The translations under genes and the position numbers were made by a program. Positions 1 to 6,051 of a stretch of DNA of 7,391 nt are shown here, piece after piece. The notes under the pieces are model-generated. The model did no database searches. It was not told the DNA's origin and worked only from the letters and a program-made list of their open reading frames with translations. Source of the stretch: Candidatus Microgenomates bacterium (GTDB taxonomy: Bacteria > Patescibacteriota > Microgenomatia > UBA1406 > GWC2-37-13); NCBI GenBank assembly GCA_016178125.1, contig JACOTV010000048.1:1-7391 (forward strand), in the 5' to 3' direction. Each line of letters begins with the position of its first letter. Position 1 is the stretch's first letter.

Positions 1-2157
1 CCCAATAACTACACCAGCATGGGTAGCCTTTGAGGCTCTACCAGGCTCCTTTGACGAGGTTAAATAATCGCCGGCTTTTATGTCTTCTGAGGAGCTGGCT
101 ATCTTAACAGGGACCCTTCCTTTGAGTGCGATGGGGCGAGGGTTATCTTCTTTTTTCAAATTGTGTCCTACGCTTATGAAGTCACCGTAATTGTCTGAAA
201 TAACGCCTAATAGATGTTTGTCGCCAATAGTGGCTGCCGGAACAAGCTTTCGTATATATTGACCATCGGTTGTTTGTACCTCTTGGCTACTGAGGCTCAT
301 GACTTCTCCGTAGTCGGCGCCCTCTTGTACCGGATACATTTCGGCAAAGTCGGCCGTTGGAGTTGAAGAACAGTCAACAATAGCCTCATTATCGGTTCCT
401 GATTGAGTTTGGTGACATAGTGCATTTACCGTTGCGGTGCCTGCGATGTCAAGCTTGGTTGTTCCCGATGTCACGGTAGTCCCAGCGGCAAAGTTTCCGC
501 CAACATTGGTTTGATCGTCAAGGTTGATAACACCACTGCCGTTGGCCACAAGTGTGAGATCTTCGTCGGCATGAGTAGTTATATCTATGGTATTACCCCC
601 AAAACTGGCGCTTCCAACGACGGCTAGTGCGCTTGAAGGGGCTGCCGTGTTAATACCAAGGTATCCGGTCCGAATAAAAGAGGGATTGCCCGTCGTGCCA
701 CTCAGCTTGATGTTTGCCGATGCCGTAGCTGTCCCCCCCAGAAGCAGATCTCCTGTCAATTGGCTGGAGCCTGAGGCTACCGAGGTACTGATCTTTGCAA
801 CAGAAGTCGGTTCAAGCCCGGTTGTACAGTATCGCTCGTTTTCGTCAAAGCAAATGCGATTTAAAGGCCCCACAGAGCCCGAAACCTCGAGTCTAAAGTA
901 GGCGGGATTGGCTGTCCCTACGCCTACATTCCCGTTCTGAGCTACGACCAGTCTTTCAGTCTCTGAGCCGCCCGTTAAGAAGCGTATCCGTCCGCTTTCG
1001 GTCGCCGATAGGTTCAAATCGCCATCAGCCCCGGTTTGAAGGAGTAGCGATCTGCTACTGGTAATCTTAAAATCATCGCTAACTGAGCTTGCGTTGATAT
1101 CGGGAGATTCGCTCTGGAGGCTAATTTCTCCCCGGCTGTTAATATAAGGTATATTGTTAGTGCCACTCCCTAAGGCCATCCCACTAATCTTCATCGCACT
1201 GTCAGCAAGACCGACATTTGCGATCTGCTGTCGGGGCTTCATTTCAGCATTTGTTCCAACGGTAACCCCTAAATATAGTGGGCTTGCCGCCGTGAAAAGG
1301 TCAGAGGGGATTTTTTTGTCGCATCCAATGGTGTTAATATTTCGCTCCGAAGAACCGATAGCGACCTCAAAATTGCCTTCTACATCGGGATAAACCGTAC
1401 AGGCATTGCTTTCAAAAAGGGCACCATTTGCGGTTGGAGACTTGTACAATTTAAAACGGACGTCTGTTTTTTGATTAATAGGGTTTCCTAACGTGTCAGT
1501 AAGTCTGCCACGAAATGTTAGCACCCGAGTCCCACCTTTGCCGACTTGAGAAAGGAATGGAATATTCGTAGGCTGAGAACTGGCCGATTTAAACGCAGGG
1601 CTATTAAATATAATAGAAGTTATCGCCATAACGGCGATTAAGGCAAAAGACCACGAACGGGACTTTTTATCATGGTCGAGTGGTGAATTTTGCGAATGTG
1701 CAGTCGCTTTATCTTGTTCTGATAGTCTAATTTCAGGAGTAGTCTCGACTGTGCTCTCTTGAGTCTCAGTTGGTTGAGAATTAGTTAGTTCTTTTTCTGC
1801 TTTCTTTAACGTTTTTAGGTAGTTATCTACTATAAGGTCGTTGCTCAGTAAGTATTTAAGGAACCCGCTGAGGCTACTAATACGACGTTTAACGGTCTTA
1901 GACGAAGTGTTATTCAGATTTAAGTAGTCGATATACCTCTTAATCGAATTCGTGTCTATATGGTCAAAATAGGACACACTCGAAGCTGGTGCATCAAGGC
2001 TAGCCGCACTTTTGTATGTCTGTTGATACCAACCTAAGAAGTAACGCAAGTCTGATATATAGTTCTTTACCGTATTTGTTCTGAGAGACTTATTTCCCGA
2101 AGAGATGTATATTTTAAATCCAGCCTCTATATTTGCAAAATTATACCCTTGGTCCAT
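1..2157 (-). CDS. Membrane-anchored surface fibre protein with N-terminal tyrosine-recombinase core-binding-like domain (3' end missing)
   Basis: The frame is open from the ATG at 2157 to the window edge: 719 residues with no stop, so the C-terminus is missing. Residues about 8-120 resemble the helical SAM-like core-binding domain of XerC/XerD-type recombinases (TVKNYISDLRYFLGWY, then SKTVKRRISSLSGFLKYL), but no catalytic recombinase domain follows. A polar Thr/Ser/Glu/Gln-rich linker (about 125-165) leads to basic residues and one membrane segment (about 168-184), which implies a cytoplasmic N-terminus and an external C-terminus. Residues about 212-320 are the domain that often opens bacterial fibre proteins (FRGRLTD, PLYLGVTVGTNAEMKPRQ). 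Two fibre-type motifs, NVGVGTANP (410-418) and YLGINTAAP (499-507), follow. From D603 (DFAEMYP) the sequence resembles the region before autoproteolytic or chaperone ends of phage-like spikes (LLGVISDN, GRVPVKI, AGDYLTSS). An upstream in-frame stop at 2182-2184 with no other ATG fixes the start. The function is probably attachment or surface display; the role of the recombinase-like domain is unknown. Confidence 0.85.
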   Translation of the reverse strand, partial: MDQGYNFANIEAGFKIYISSGNKSLRTNTVKNYISDLRYFLGWYQQTYKSAASLDAPASSVSYFDHIDTNSIKRYIDYLNLNNTSSKTVKRRISSLSGFLKYLLSNDLIVDNYLKTLKKAEKELTNSQPTETQESTVETTPEIRLSEQDKATAHSQNSPLDHDKKSRSWSFALIAVMAITSIIFNSPAFKSASSQPTNIPFLSQVGKGGTRVLTFRGRLTDTLGNPINQKTDVRFKLYKSPTANGALFESNACTVYPDVEGNFEVAIGSSERNINTIGCDKKIPSDLFTAASPLYLGVTVGTNAEMKPRQQIANVGLADSAMKISGMALGSGTNNIPYINSRGEISLQSESPDINASSVSDDFKITSSRSLLLQTGADGDLNLSATESGRIRFLTGGSETERLVVAQNGNVGVGTANPAYFRLEVSGSVGPLNRICFDENERYCTTGLEPTSVAKISTSVASGSSQLTGDLLLGGTATASANIKLSGTTGNPSFIRTGYLGINTAAPSSALAVVGSASFGGNTIDITTHADEDLTLVANGSGVINLDDQTNVGGNFAAGTTVTSGTTKLDIAGTATVNALCHQTQSGTDNEAIVDCSSTPTADFAEMYPVQEGADYGEVMSLSSQEVQTTDGQYIRKLVPAATIGDKHLLGVISDNYGDFISVGHNLKKEDNPRPIALKGRVPVKIASSSEDIKAGDYLTSSKEPGRASKATHAGVVIG

Positions 2158-2166
2158 ACATATTTC

Positions 2167-2195
2167 ATCGTAGAAGGAGTTTTAGGCTTTGTCAA
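2167..2195 (-). promoter_or_regulatory. Predicted promoter of the surface fibre gene
   Basis: Read on the minus strand, a perfect -35 box TTGACA (2195-2190) is followed after 17 bases by TACGAT (2172-2167), which matches the -10 consensus at 4 of 6 positions. Only 9 bases separate the -10 box from the ATG at 2157, so transcription should start about three bases before the start codon. No Shine-Dalgarno sequence is present. The consensus match and spacing are seen directly; a leaderless transcript is inferred. Confidence 0.7.
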
Positions 2196-2328
2196 GGTAC
2201 AATGATTCAAAAAATATGATCAAAGTTTGAAGCTAAATATAATAAACAGCCTAGGCTACTATTGGTGTTAATAGTATTATTTAATTGCATTTAATATTAA
2301 TAACGCACTATTCTAAATATGTCTATAG

Positions 2329-2348
2329 ATATCAATATATATCAATAT
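2329..2348. repeat. Tandem repeat, two perfect copies of a 10-base unit
   Basis: ATATCAATAT occurs twice head to tail at 2329-2338 and 2339-2348. It lies in an AT-rich stretch of the spacer, so chance slippage is a fair explanation. Two copies are too few to call iterons. Confidence 0.6.
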
Positions 2349-2417
2349 GCTTATAGTATTCATAGATCGGCAAGCGAAAGATATAGTATTTTGGTTCAAG
2401 GCTGCTGAGGCTAACAT

Positions 2418-2452
2418 ATATATGCCTCTAAATCGCCACTCACGGCATATAT
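2418..2452. repeat. Inverted repeat able to form a 9-base-pair hairpin
   Basis: ATATATGCC (2418-2426) and GGCATATAT (2444-2452) are exact reverse complements around a 17-base loop. A possible extra G-U pair at the base (2417 with 2453) would extend the stem. No T-run follows, so it does not look like an intrinsic terminator. It could be part of a structured RNA or a regulator site. Confidence 0.5.
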
Positions 2453-2760
2453 GAAGGGTAGGATGGCTATCTGCAGATCAACTAGTATGACGCCTGCGAG
2501 GTACTAAGATAATATCTTATTAATTTGTACAAGATACACGAACGTAGAGTATGTATAAGTTCGAGTCTGCTATCCAGAGGTTGGACACGCACTATAAGTC
2601 TATATATTTCGATGGTGAGTAGGTGTCTACTGAATCAGATGCATGCCTGTCAAAGTGAATATAGCAGTCCGTATAGCATTTTGCTAAACTATTTCTAGTA
2701 GCCTCAAGGTTGACAGGATAACATATCTGCTCACAGACGCCTAGTTAGCTTCATATATGC
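2445..2760. repeat. Spaced 12-base inverted repeat
   Basis: GCATATATGAAG at 2445-2456 is the exact reverse complement of CTTCATATATGC at 2749-2760. The palindromic core CATATATG makes the match easier by chance, but four further flanking bases also agree. The two arms could be two copies of one protein-binding site or could pair in a long transcript. Confidence 0.45.
2646..2717. repeat. Inverted repeat enclosing a smaller hairpin
   Basis: CCTGTCAA (2646-2653) and TTGACAGG (2710-2717) are perfect 8-base complements. Between them TAGCA (2674-2678) and TGCTA (2682-2686) can form a small hairpin with a TTT loop. Nested stems fit a folded RNA, but the arms are short and no covariation data are available. 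TTGACA within the right arm also resembles a -35 box, although no good -10 follows at normal spacing. Confidence 0.4.
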
Positions 2761-2772
2761 GTGCAATATGCA

Positions 2773-2782
2773 TAAACGTTTA
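2773..2782. promoter_or_regulatory. Palindrome upstream of the PaaX-like gene, possible operator
   Basis: TAAACGTTTA is a perfect 10-base palindrome ending 68 bases before the predicted -35 box of the PaaX-like gene. PaaX regulators bind imperfect palindromes and often control neighbouring genes, so this could be an autoregulatory site. It does not match the known E. coli PaaX site, and the assignment rests on position and symmetry alone. Confidence 0.25.
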
Positions 2783-2850
2783 ATAATGTCATACACCAGG
2801 CTTATATTACGCACAATCTGTGCCTAAAAATCACGAGAGTGTATTATCTA

Positions 2851-2879
2851 TTGACATTAAATAGTACGTTTGTTACATT
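2851..2879 (+). promoter_or_regulatory. Predicted promoter of the PaaX-like regulator gene
   Basis: A perfect -35 box TTGACA (2851-2856) is followed after 17 bases by TACATT (2874-2879), which matches the -10 consensus at 4 of 6 positions. Six bases separate it from the ATG at 2886, so the expected +1 falls on the A of the start codon. This is the same arrangement as at the fibre gene. The lack of a properly spaced Shine-Dalgarno sequence supports a leaderless mRNA. Confidence 0.7.
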
Positions 2880-2885
2880 TACGGA

Positions 2886-3626
2886 ATGGGAGTAAAAGAG
2901 CGTCGTACGAAGTTATTACTAGCGTTTTTTTTACTGTCGGACATGAATGAGGCTAATGTCCGGGTTAACGACGAGTTCTACAAAATCTTCGACATACCTG
3001 CCAACAATAAGACGAAGGCGAATATTAAGAAGTTAGTTAATGATGGTCTTATTACAACGGACGGCAAATCTGATGAGTATAAGATTACTCAGTCTGGCCT
3101 CAATGAATTAGCTCTCGACTTTCCATTCGTCCGTTACATTAACAGCTCGTGGGATGGTATTTGGCGAATTGTCTCTTATGAAATTCCGGAGAAAAAGCGC
3201 GAGATGCGTGACCGCTTAAGACGAGAAATGGCGGGATGGGGTCTTGGCCCTTGGCATAGGTCCTTCTGGGTCACTCCGCATCCTATCATTGATAACTTAC
3301 ATCTGCTAATTAAGGGAAAGGATGAATCTCAGTATGTACAGGCGTTTGAATCTGATCATAAATTGGGTGATCGCGATGTCTTAATTGAGAAAGTGTGGGG
3401 ACGATCAAGCCTCGAAGAGAAATACAAGCTCCTTTTCAAACGTTGGCACGAAATATTATCGCTCGATGATGACAAGCACACAAAGTTTTCAAAGGTAGTA
3501 GGTCACTATGTAGGAATGCTACGTATAGATCCGGGTCTACCAAAAGAGCTCGTTGGTGATAAATGGATCGGAAACGAAGCGTACACTATTTATAAAGAAA
3601 TCAAGAACATACTCCTTACTCCTTAG
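2886..3626 (+). CDS. PaaX-like transcriptional regulator (winged helix plus Cas2-like fold)
   Basis: The 246-residue product has the order of a PaaX-family regulator. An N-terminal winged-helix domain (about 5-78) carries a helix-turn-helix-like stretch (NNKTKANIKKLVNDGLI) and a wing. A central Cas2-like ferredoxin fold (about 88-170) begins WDGIWRIVSYEIPEKKREMRDRL and continues with GPWHRSFWVTP. A C-terminal region (about 178-242) carries the family signature RIDPGLPKELVGDKWIGNEA. E. coli PaaX represses phenylacetate catabolism, but no such genes are present here, so the ligand and targets are unknown. The Cas2-like part has SYEI where Cas2 nucleases usually have a catalytic Asp, so DNA binding is likelier than cleavage. 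The start is chosen because MGVKERRTKLLL is a typical family beginning and lies at the expected transcription start. The stop overlaps the convergent gene. The neighbouring fibre gene and the spacer palindromes are possible targets by proximity only. Confidence 0.85.
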   Translation: MGVKERRTKLLLAFFLLSDMNEANVRVNDEFYKIFDIPANNKTKANIKKLVNDGLITTDGKSDEYKITQSGLNELALDFPFVRYINSSWDGIWRIVSYEIPEKKREMRDRLRREMAGWGLGPWHRSFWVTPHPIIDNLHLLIKGKDESQYVQAFESDHKLGDRDVLIEKVWGRSSLEEKYKLLFKRWHEILSLDDDKHTKFSKVVGHYVGMLRIDPGLPKELVGDKWIGNEAYTIYKEIKNILLTP

Positions 3627-4435
3627 AGTCGATACACTATATCGTTTCCACTCGCCATGTTTATAACGCTCAAATTACTGTATGTATTTAACGTCTGTAA
3701 ATGATCAGGCGTAATCTGAGTGTTATTTATCAGAAGCGTCGCATGCTCTGCTAAACCCAAAAATCTTGTGAGAGTCCCCACTGGTAAGCCATATTCTGGA
3801 ATCTTAATAAATAGCCTTCGCACAGGGTCCTGTTGTAAGAGGCTATCTGCTTGGTGAGTCTGGTTATAGCCGATAACTTCTACTTTTGAGTCATATTCCC
3901 GTAGCGACACAGTCAATCGTGGCTCAAGCATGGATATATTAGTTTCGTCTGAACGTTTTAGATCTGTCTCTATAGTCATAATTGCATCTACAAGATGCAT
4001 CTCTTCATGATCAACGACCGTGTGTATTTGTGTGCCTTTATAGGTAAGTTGTTTTAGTAGGCGAATATAGCTAGCGGGAACCTTATTAGGACTACTAACA
4101 AAAAGATGACTTATGTCGTAGCGCCGAGCAAGAAAAGAGTAGCCAGAATACTCTGATTTCTTAACGTTCGTAAGAATGGCATACTCAATTGTTCGATCGT
4201 AGAAGGGCATGTGCTTGCCCAGGCAGGAGGTAATGAGACTATTTGGTCCAGCATCTATAAGAACATCGACTTGATTTTGAATACGAATATACGTTGCATC
4301 TCCACGACCCACATTACAAAACACTATCAATGTACGCTGATCGTGAAGATAAAGAAAAAACAACATGCAAAAAAACACAGCCGTATAGAATAAAATCAAA
4401 ACTGCTAGTTGCCGAGAAATAATACTTTGATGCAT
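3623..4435 (-). CDS. ComEC C-terminal metallo-beta-lactamase-like domain as a separate protein, metal ligands lost
   Basis: This 270-residue protein follows the ComEC core gene after 6 bases, in the order in which the domain is fused in full-length ComEC. It has one membrane segment (about 9-30), then the usual opening strands of the ComEC nuclease domain: VFCNVGRGDATYIRI (38-52, family pattern F-DVGQGDA) and VLIDAGP (58-64). The metal-binding HxHxDH motif should follow LT; instead the sequence reads LTNVKKSEYSGY (88-99), with no His or Asp. The later HHGS and NxYGHP stretches are also not recognisable; the matching area reads LLINNTQITPD and INMASGND. In Bacillus this domain is thought to degrade the non-transported strand. 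Here it is probably a pseudoenzyme that stabilises or gates the channel. The frame is intact, so it is not an obvious pseudogene. The domain call is fairly secure from context, the inactive state likely. It lacks a Shine-Dalgarno sequence and is probably translated by coupling. Confidence 0.7.
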   Translation of the reverse strand: MHQSIISRQLAVLILFYTAVFFCMLFFLYLHDQRTLIVFCNVGRGDATYIRIQNQVDVLIDAGPNSLITSCLGKHMPFYDRTIEYAILTNVKKSEYSGYSFLARRYDISHLFVSSPNKVPASYIRLLKQLTYKGTQIHTVVDHEEMHLVDAIMTIETDLKRSDETNISMLEPRLTVSLREYDSKVEVIGYNQTHQADSLLQQDPVRRLFIKIPEYGLPVGTLTRFLGLAEHATLLINNTQITPDHLQTLNTYSNLSVINMASGNDIVYRL

Positions 4436-4441
4436 AGCAAA

Positions 4442-5221
4442 CTAAAACTGGACAAATGAATAGGGAACACTTCCTAACAAGTGAATAACAAAAACAAGAT
4501 ACGAAGTAAGTGCAAATTCAATCAGTGCGAATGGTAGCCCAAGATAAAAATTACATTTTCCCAGAATTGCTGCGAAAAACCCAAAGAGCATAACCGGTGT
4601 GACGATCCAGCCAGTGAACAAATTGGCGATAGGCGCGATAAATGAAATTTGGCGGAAATGCCAAAATATAAGAGGGGTCGTAAAAAGTTGGGCGGCGAGT
4701 GAGGGCTTGAGCTCTTTCCATAAAAAACTACTTGTCGATTTTGTTCCACCAAAGAGAATAATTCCAAGCGTTGCTCCATATGATAAATTAAACGACAGTG
4801 TCCCGAGCATCTGAGGAAACAGAAGTCCGGTTACAACTCCCGACAGAAAAAGTGAATAAATAGCGAGATTTTTTCGACGATATAGTATAGAAAGCTCAGC
4901 CACGACACCCATGACCCCTGCACGCACGATTGGAGCCTGAGCTCCGACAAAAAGTATGAAGATCACAATTGCGCAGATAATAAGAATGACTGCTAATCGA
5001 CGGTGGAGAAATCCCAGGAGGGAGCCTAGGATTGCCCCAAGTATCGTTATGTTTGTTCCTGAAAGTACAACCATGTGAAGAAGACCGGTTTTCTTAATAG
5101 CCTCATAAAACAATGTATTTTTACTCAATTGGATTCCGAATAATATACCGTTCGTGAGACTTGCGTTAGGCTCAGGAAGGTAGAGATTTATTACGTCGGT
5201 GAAAAATCGTGGAGTTATCAT
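4442..5221 (-). CDS. comEC: ComEC/Rec2 membrane channel core, lacking the N-terminal OB domain and C-terminal nuclease domain
   Basis: The 259-residue, strongly hydrophobic product matches the Competence domain of ComEC, the inner-membrane channel that takes single-stranded DNA into the cytoplasm. Motifs appear in family order: LPEPNASLTNGILFG (15-29), KKTGLLHMVVLSGTNITIL (43-61, where many homologues have SGLH), APIVRAGVMG (96-105), LSFNLSYGATLGI (142-154), and LAAQLFTTPLIFWHF (175-189) with PIANL. Full ComEC proteins are commonly about 700 residues or more; this one starts directly at the channel domain, and the nuclease-like part is a separate downstream gene. The ATG at 5221 lies 4 bases after the comEA stop, so no upstream coding space remains for the missing N-terminal domain. 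No Shine-Dalgarno sequence is seen; an AAGGA lies about 20 bases upstream, too far to serve. Translational coupling within the comEA operon is the likely mode. Confidence 0.85.
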   Translation of the reverse strand: MITPRFFTDVINLYLPEPNASLTNGILFGIQLSKNTLFYEAIKKTGLLHMVVLSGTNITILGAILGSLLGFLHRRLAVILIICAIVIFILFVGAQAPIVRAGVMGVVAELSILYRRKNLAIYSLFLSGVVTGLLFPQMLGTLSFNLSYGATLGIILFGGTKSTSSFLWKELKPSLAAQLFTTPLIFWHFRQISFIAPIANLFTGWIVTPVMLFGFFAAILGKCNFYLGLPFALIEFALTSYLVFVIHLLGSVPYSFVQF

Positions 5222-5225
5222 GAGG

Positions 5226-5909
5226 CTAGAGAGAAATTTTTTCCTTCAGGCCCTCAAAAAGAGTCTTCTTTAAAATGCCCTTATTTGAGAGTTCTTCGAC
5301 TGAGGAGTAGGGTCGGCCCGCTATTATCTTTTCGGCCGTTATTTCGCCGATTCCGGGGAGGTTTTCCAGCTCGCTTTTCGAGGCTGAGTTGATGCTCAAA
5401 AAAGGGCTTACTGACAGTCCGTTAGCCGTGTTTTGGACTATGGCAGAAAGGGGGTGTTGACTGCTAAGAGCAGAGATGTCTTCGCCGAGCTTGGGTATAT
5501 AGATTTTTTCTTGATCCTGGAGAAGCTCAGCTAGATTTATGATGTGCGAGATATATTCGCGATTGGCTTCTCCGGATAGGCCATCTGCTTTTTGAAGCGC
5601 ATCATTAATTCGCGAGCCGGCGGGAAGGTGATATATGCCTGGTGTGGTGACGGCGCCGGCGATGTCGACGACAAGATCGCCGGCGCCTTCGAGCTTGTCA
5701 GCGCCGCTTTTCCCAAGAGAAGTATAGTTCACCTTTGGGGCCTCCTGATAGTCTTTTGCTAGACTGTGCTGAGCATGACTGACGCTGAAGATGAGGAGTA
5801 GTGCACTCGTAAATGCAGTTCCAACCCCGATCAACGTGAGTGCAGCCTCGAGTCGATGTCCGTTCAACCGAGCAACAAGTGAGCTCAGGCGGTTTTGAAT
5901 GAATTCCAT
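5226..5909 (-). CDS. comEA: ComEA-type DNA receptor (membrane anchor, SLBB domain, helix-hairpin-helix)
   Basis: The 227-residue protein has the full ComEA layout. One membrane anchor lies at about 20-46. An SLBB domain (about 79-140) contains VVDIAGAVTTPGIYHLPAGSRINDAL, and a C-terminal helix-hairpin-helix region (about 171-227) contains LSINSASKSELENLPGIGEITAEKII and then PYSSVEEL. In transformable bacteria ComEA binds double-stranded DNA outside the membrane and hands it to ComEC. It is the first gene of a three-gene run, with the ComEC core starting 4 bases after its stop. The start at 5909 places a short basic segment before the anchor, giving an outside-facing C-terminus. No Shine-Dalgarno sequence precedes it. 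The linker between SLBB and HhH (about 141-170) is low in features. Nothing appears missing, in contrast to its partner genes. Confidence 0.92.
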   Translation of the reverse strand: MEFIQNRLSSLVARLNGHRLEAALTLIGVGTAFTSALLLIFSVSHAQHSLAKDYQEAPKVNYTSLGKSGADKLEGAGDLVVDIAGAVTTPGIYHLPAGSRINDALQKADGLSGEANREYISHIINLAELLQDQEKIYIPKLGEDISALSSQHPLSAIVQNTANGLSVSPFLSINSASKSELENLPGIGEITAEKIIAGRPYSSVEELSNKGILKKTLFEGLKEKISL

Positions 5910-5917
5910 AAAGCCGA

Positions 5918-5945
5918 ATTAAACCAGATTCTAGCCACGAATCAA
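5918..5945 (-). promoter_or_regulatory. Predicted promoter of the comEA-comEC cluster
   Basis: On the minus strand TTGATT (5945-5940, 4 of 6 matches to -35) is followed after 16 bases by TTTAAT (5923-5918, 5 of 6 matches to -10). The ATG at 5909 lies 8 bases beyond, so the transcript would be nearly leaderless. A rival -10 box, a perfect TATAAT at 5954-5949, would give a leader of about 33 bases but has no good -35 box at normal spacing. The two could not be ranked with certainty. Confidence 0.5.
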
Positions 5946-6016
5946 CGGATTATATGCTACAAAAAAAGAGGTTTGGCCTGTCTTCATGCGATAGTCATAT
6001 GCTTGTATACTCGGGA

Positions 6017-6045
6017 TTGTCTTATGGCATTTCACAATCTATACT
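6017..6045 (+). promoter_or_regulatory. Predicted promoter of the secreted-protein pair
   Basis: TTGTCT (6017-6022, 4 of 6 matches to -35) is followed after 17 bases by TATACT (6040-6045, 5 of 6 matches to -10). Six bases separate it from the ATG at 6052, so the expected +1 is the A of the start codon, as at the PaaX-like gene. No Shine-Dalgarno sequence is present. Together with the comEA promoter it fills the 142-base divergent spacer. Confidence 0.65.
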
Positions 6046-6051
6046 CAGACT

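Larger units (their letters stand above)
2158..2885. other. Long palindrome-rich, AT-rich intergenic region between divergent genes
   Basis: No convincing reading frame is found on either strand, and stops are frequent in all frames. The spacer carries the promoters of the two divergent genes at its ends. Between them are five perfect 10-base palindromes: AGCCTAGGCT (2248-2257), TTAATATTAA (2291-2300), CATATATATG (2415-2424), ATCTGCAGAT (2469-2478) and TAAACGTTTA (2773-2782). Shorter ones include TCTATAGA (2322-2329) and TTGTACAA (2526-2533). There are also a tandem repeat and several stem-forming inverted repeats, listed separately. I did not recognise tRNA, tmRNA, RNase P RNA or SRP RNA. 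It may hold operators, an unknown structured RNA, or the remains of a lost gene; nothing here decides between them. Confidence 0.6.

Noticed and set aside
587..1393. Two plus-strand open frames (587-901 and 1154-1393) inside the fibre gene
   Set aside because: They lie antisense to a continuous 719-codon frame with recognisable fibre motifs, and their translations show no family features.
1..2157. Functional site-specific integrase
   Set aside because: After the core-binding-like domain there is no catalytic domain with the Arg-His-Arg-Tyr residues; the rest is membrane segment and fibre.
2559..2567. GTTCGAGTC, resembling the T-loop of a tRNA
   Set aside because: The flanking bases do not form a T stem, and no acceptor stem, anticodon arm or D arm is found around it.
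2158..2885. tmRNA, RNase P RNA, SRP RNA or a replication origin in the spacer
   Set aside because: No tag peptide frame, no conserved RNase P or SRP core motif and no DnaA-box-like TTATCCACA were found.
2886..3626. Cas2 nuclease from a CRISPR system
   Set aside because: The Cas2-like fold sits between a winged helix and the PaaX C-terminal signature, the usual catalytic Asp is not at its expected place, and there is no repeat array or other cas gene.
4211..4814. Short frames at 4211-4393 (plus), 4522-4779 (minus) and 4599-4814 (plus)
   Set aside because: They overlap the ComEC core and nuclease-like genes in other frames and have no motifs or promoters.
5961..5967. A-run read as the T-run of a minus-strand terminator
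   Set aside because: No stable stem precedes it on the minus strand, and it lies upstream of comEA rather than after a gene.
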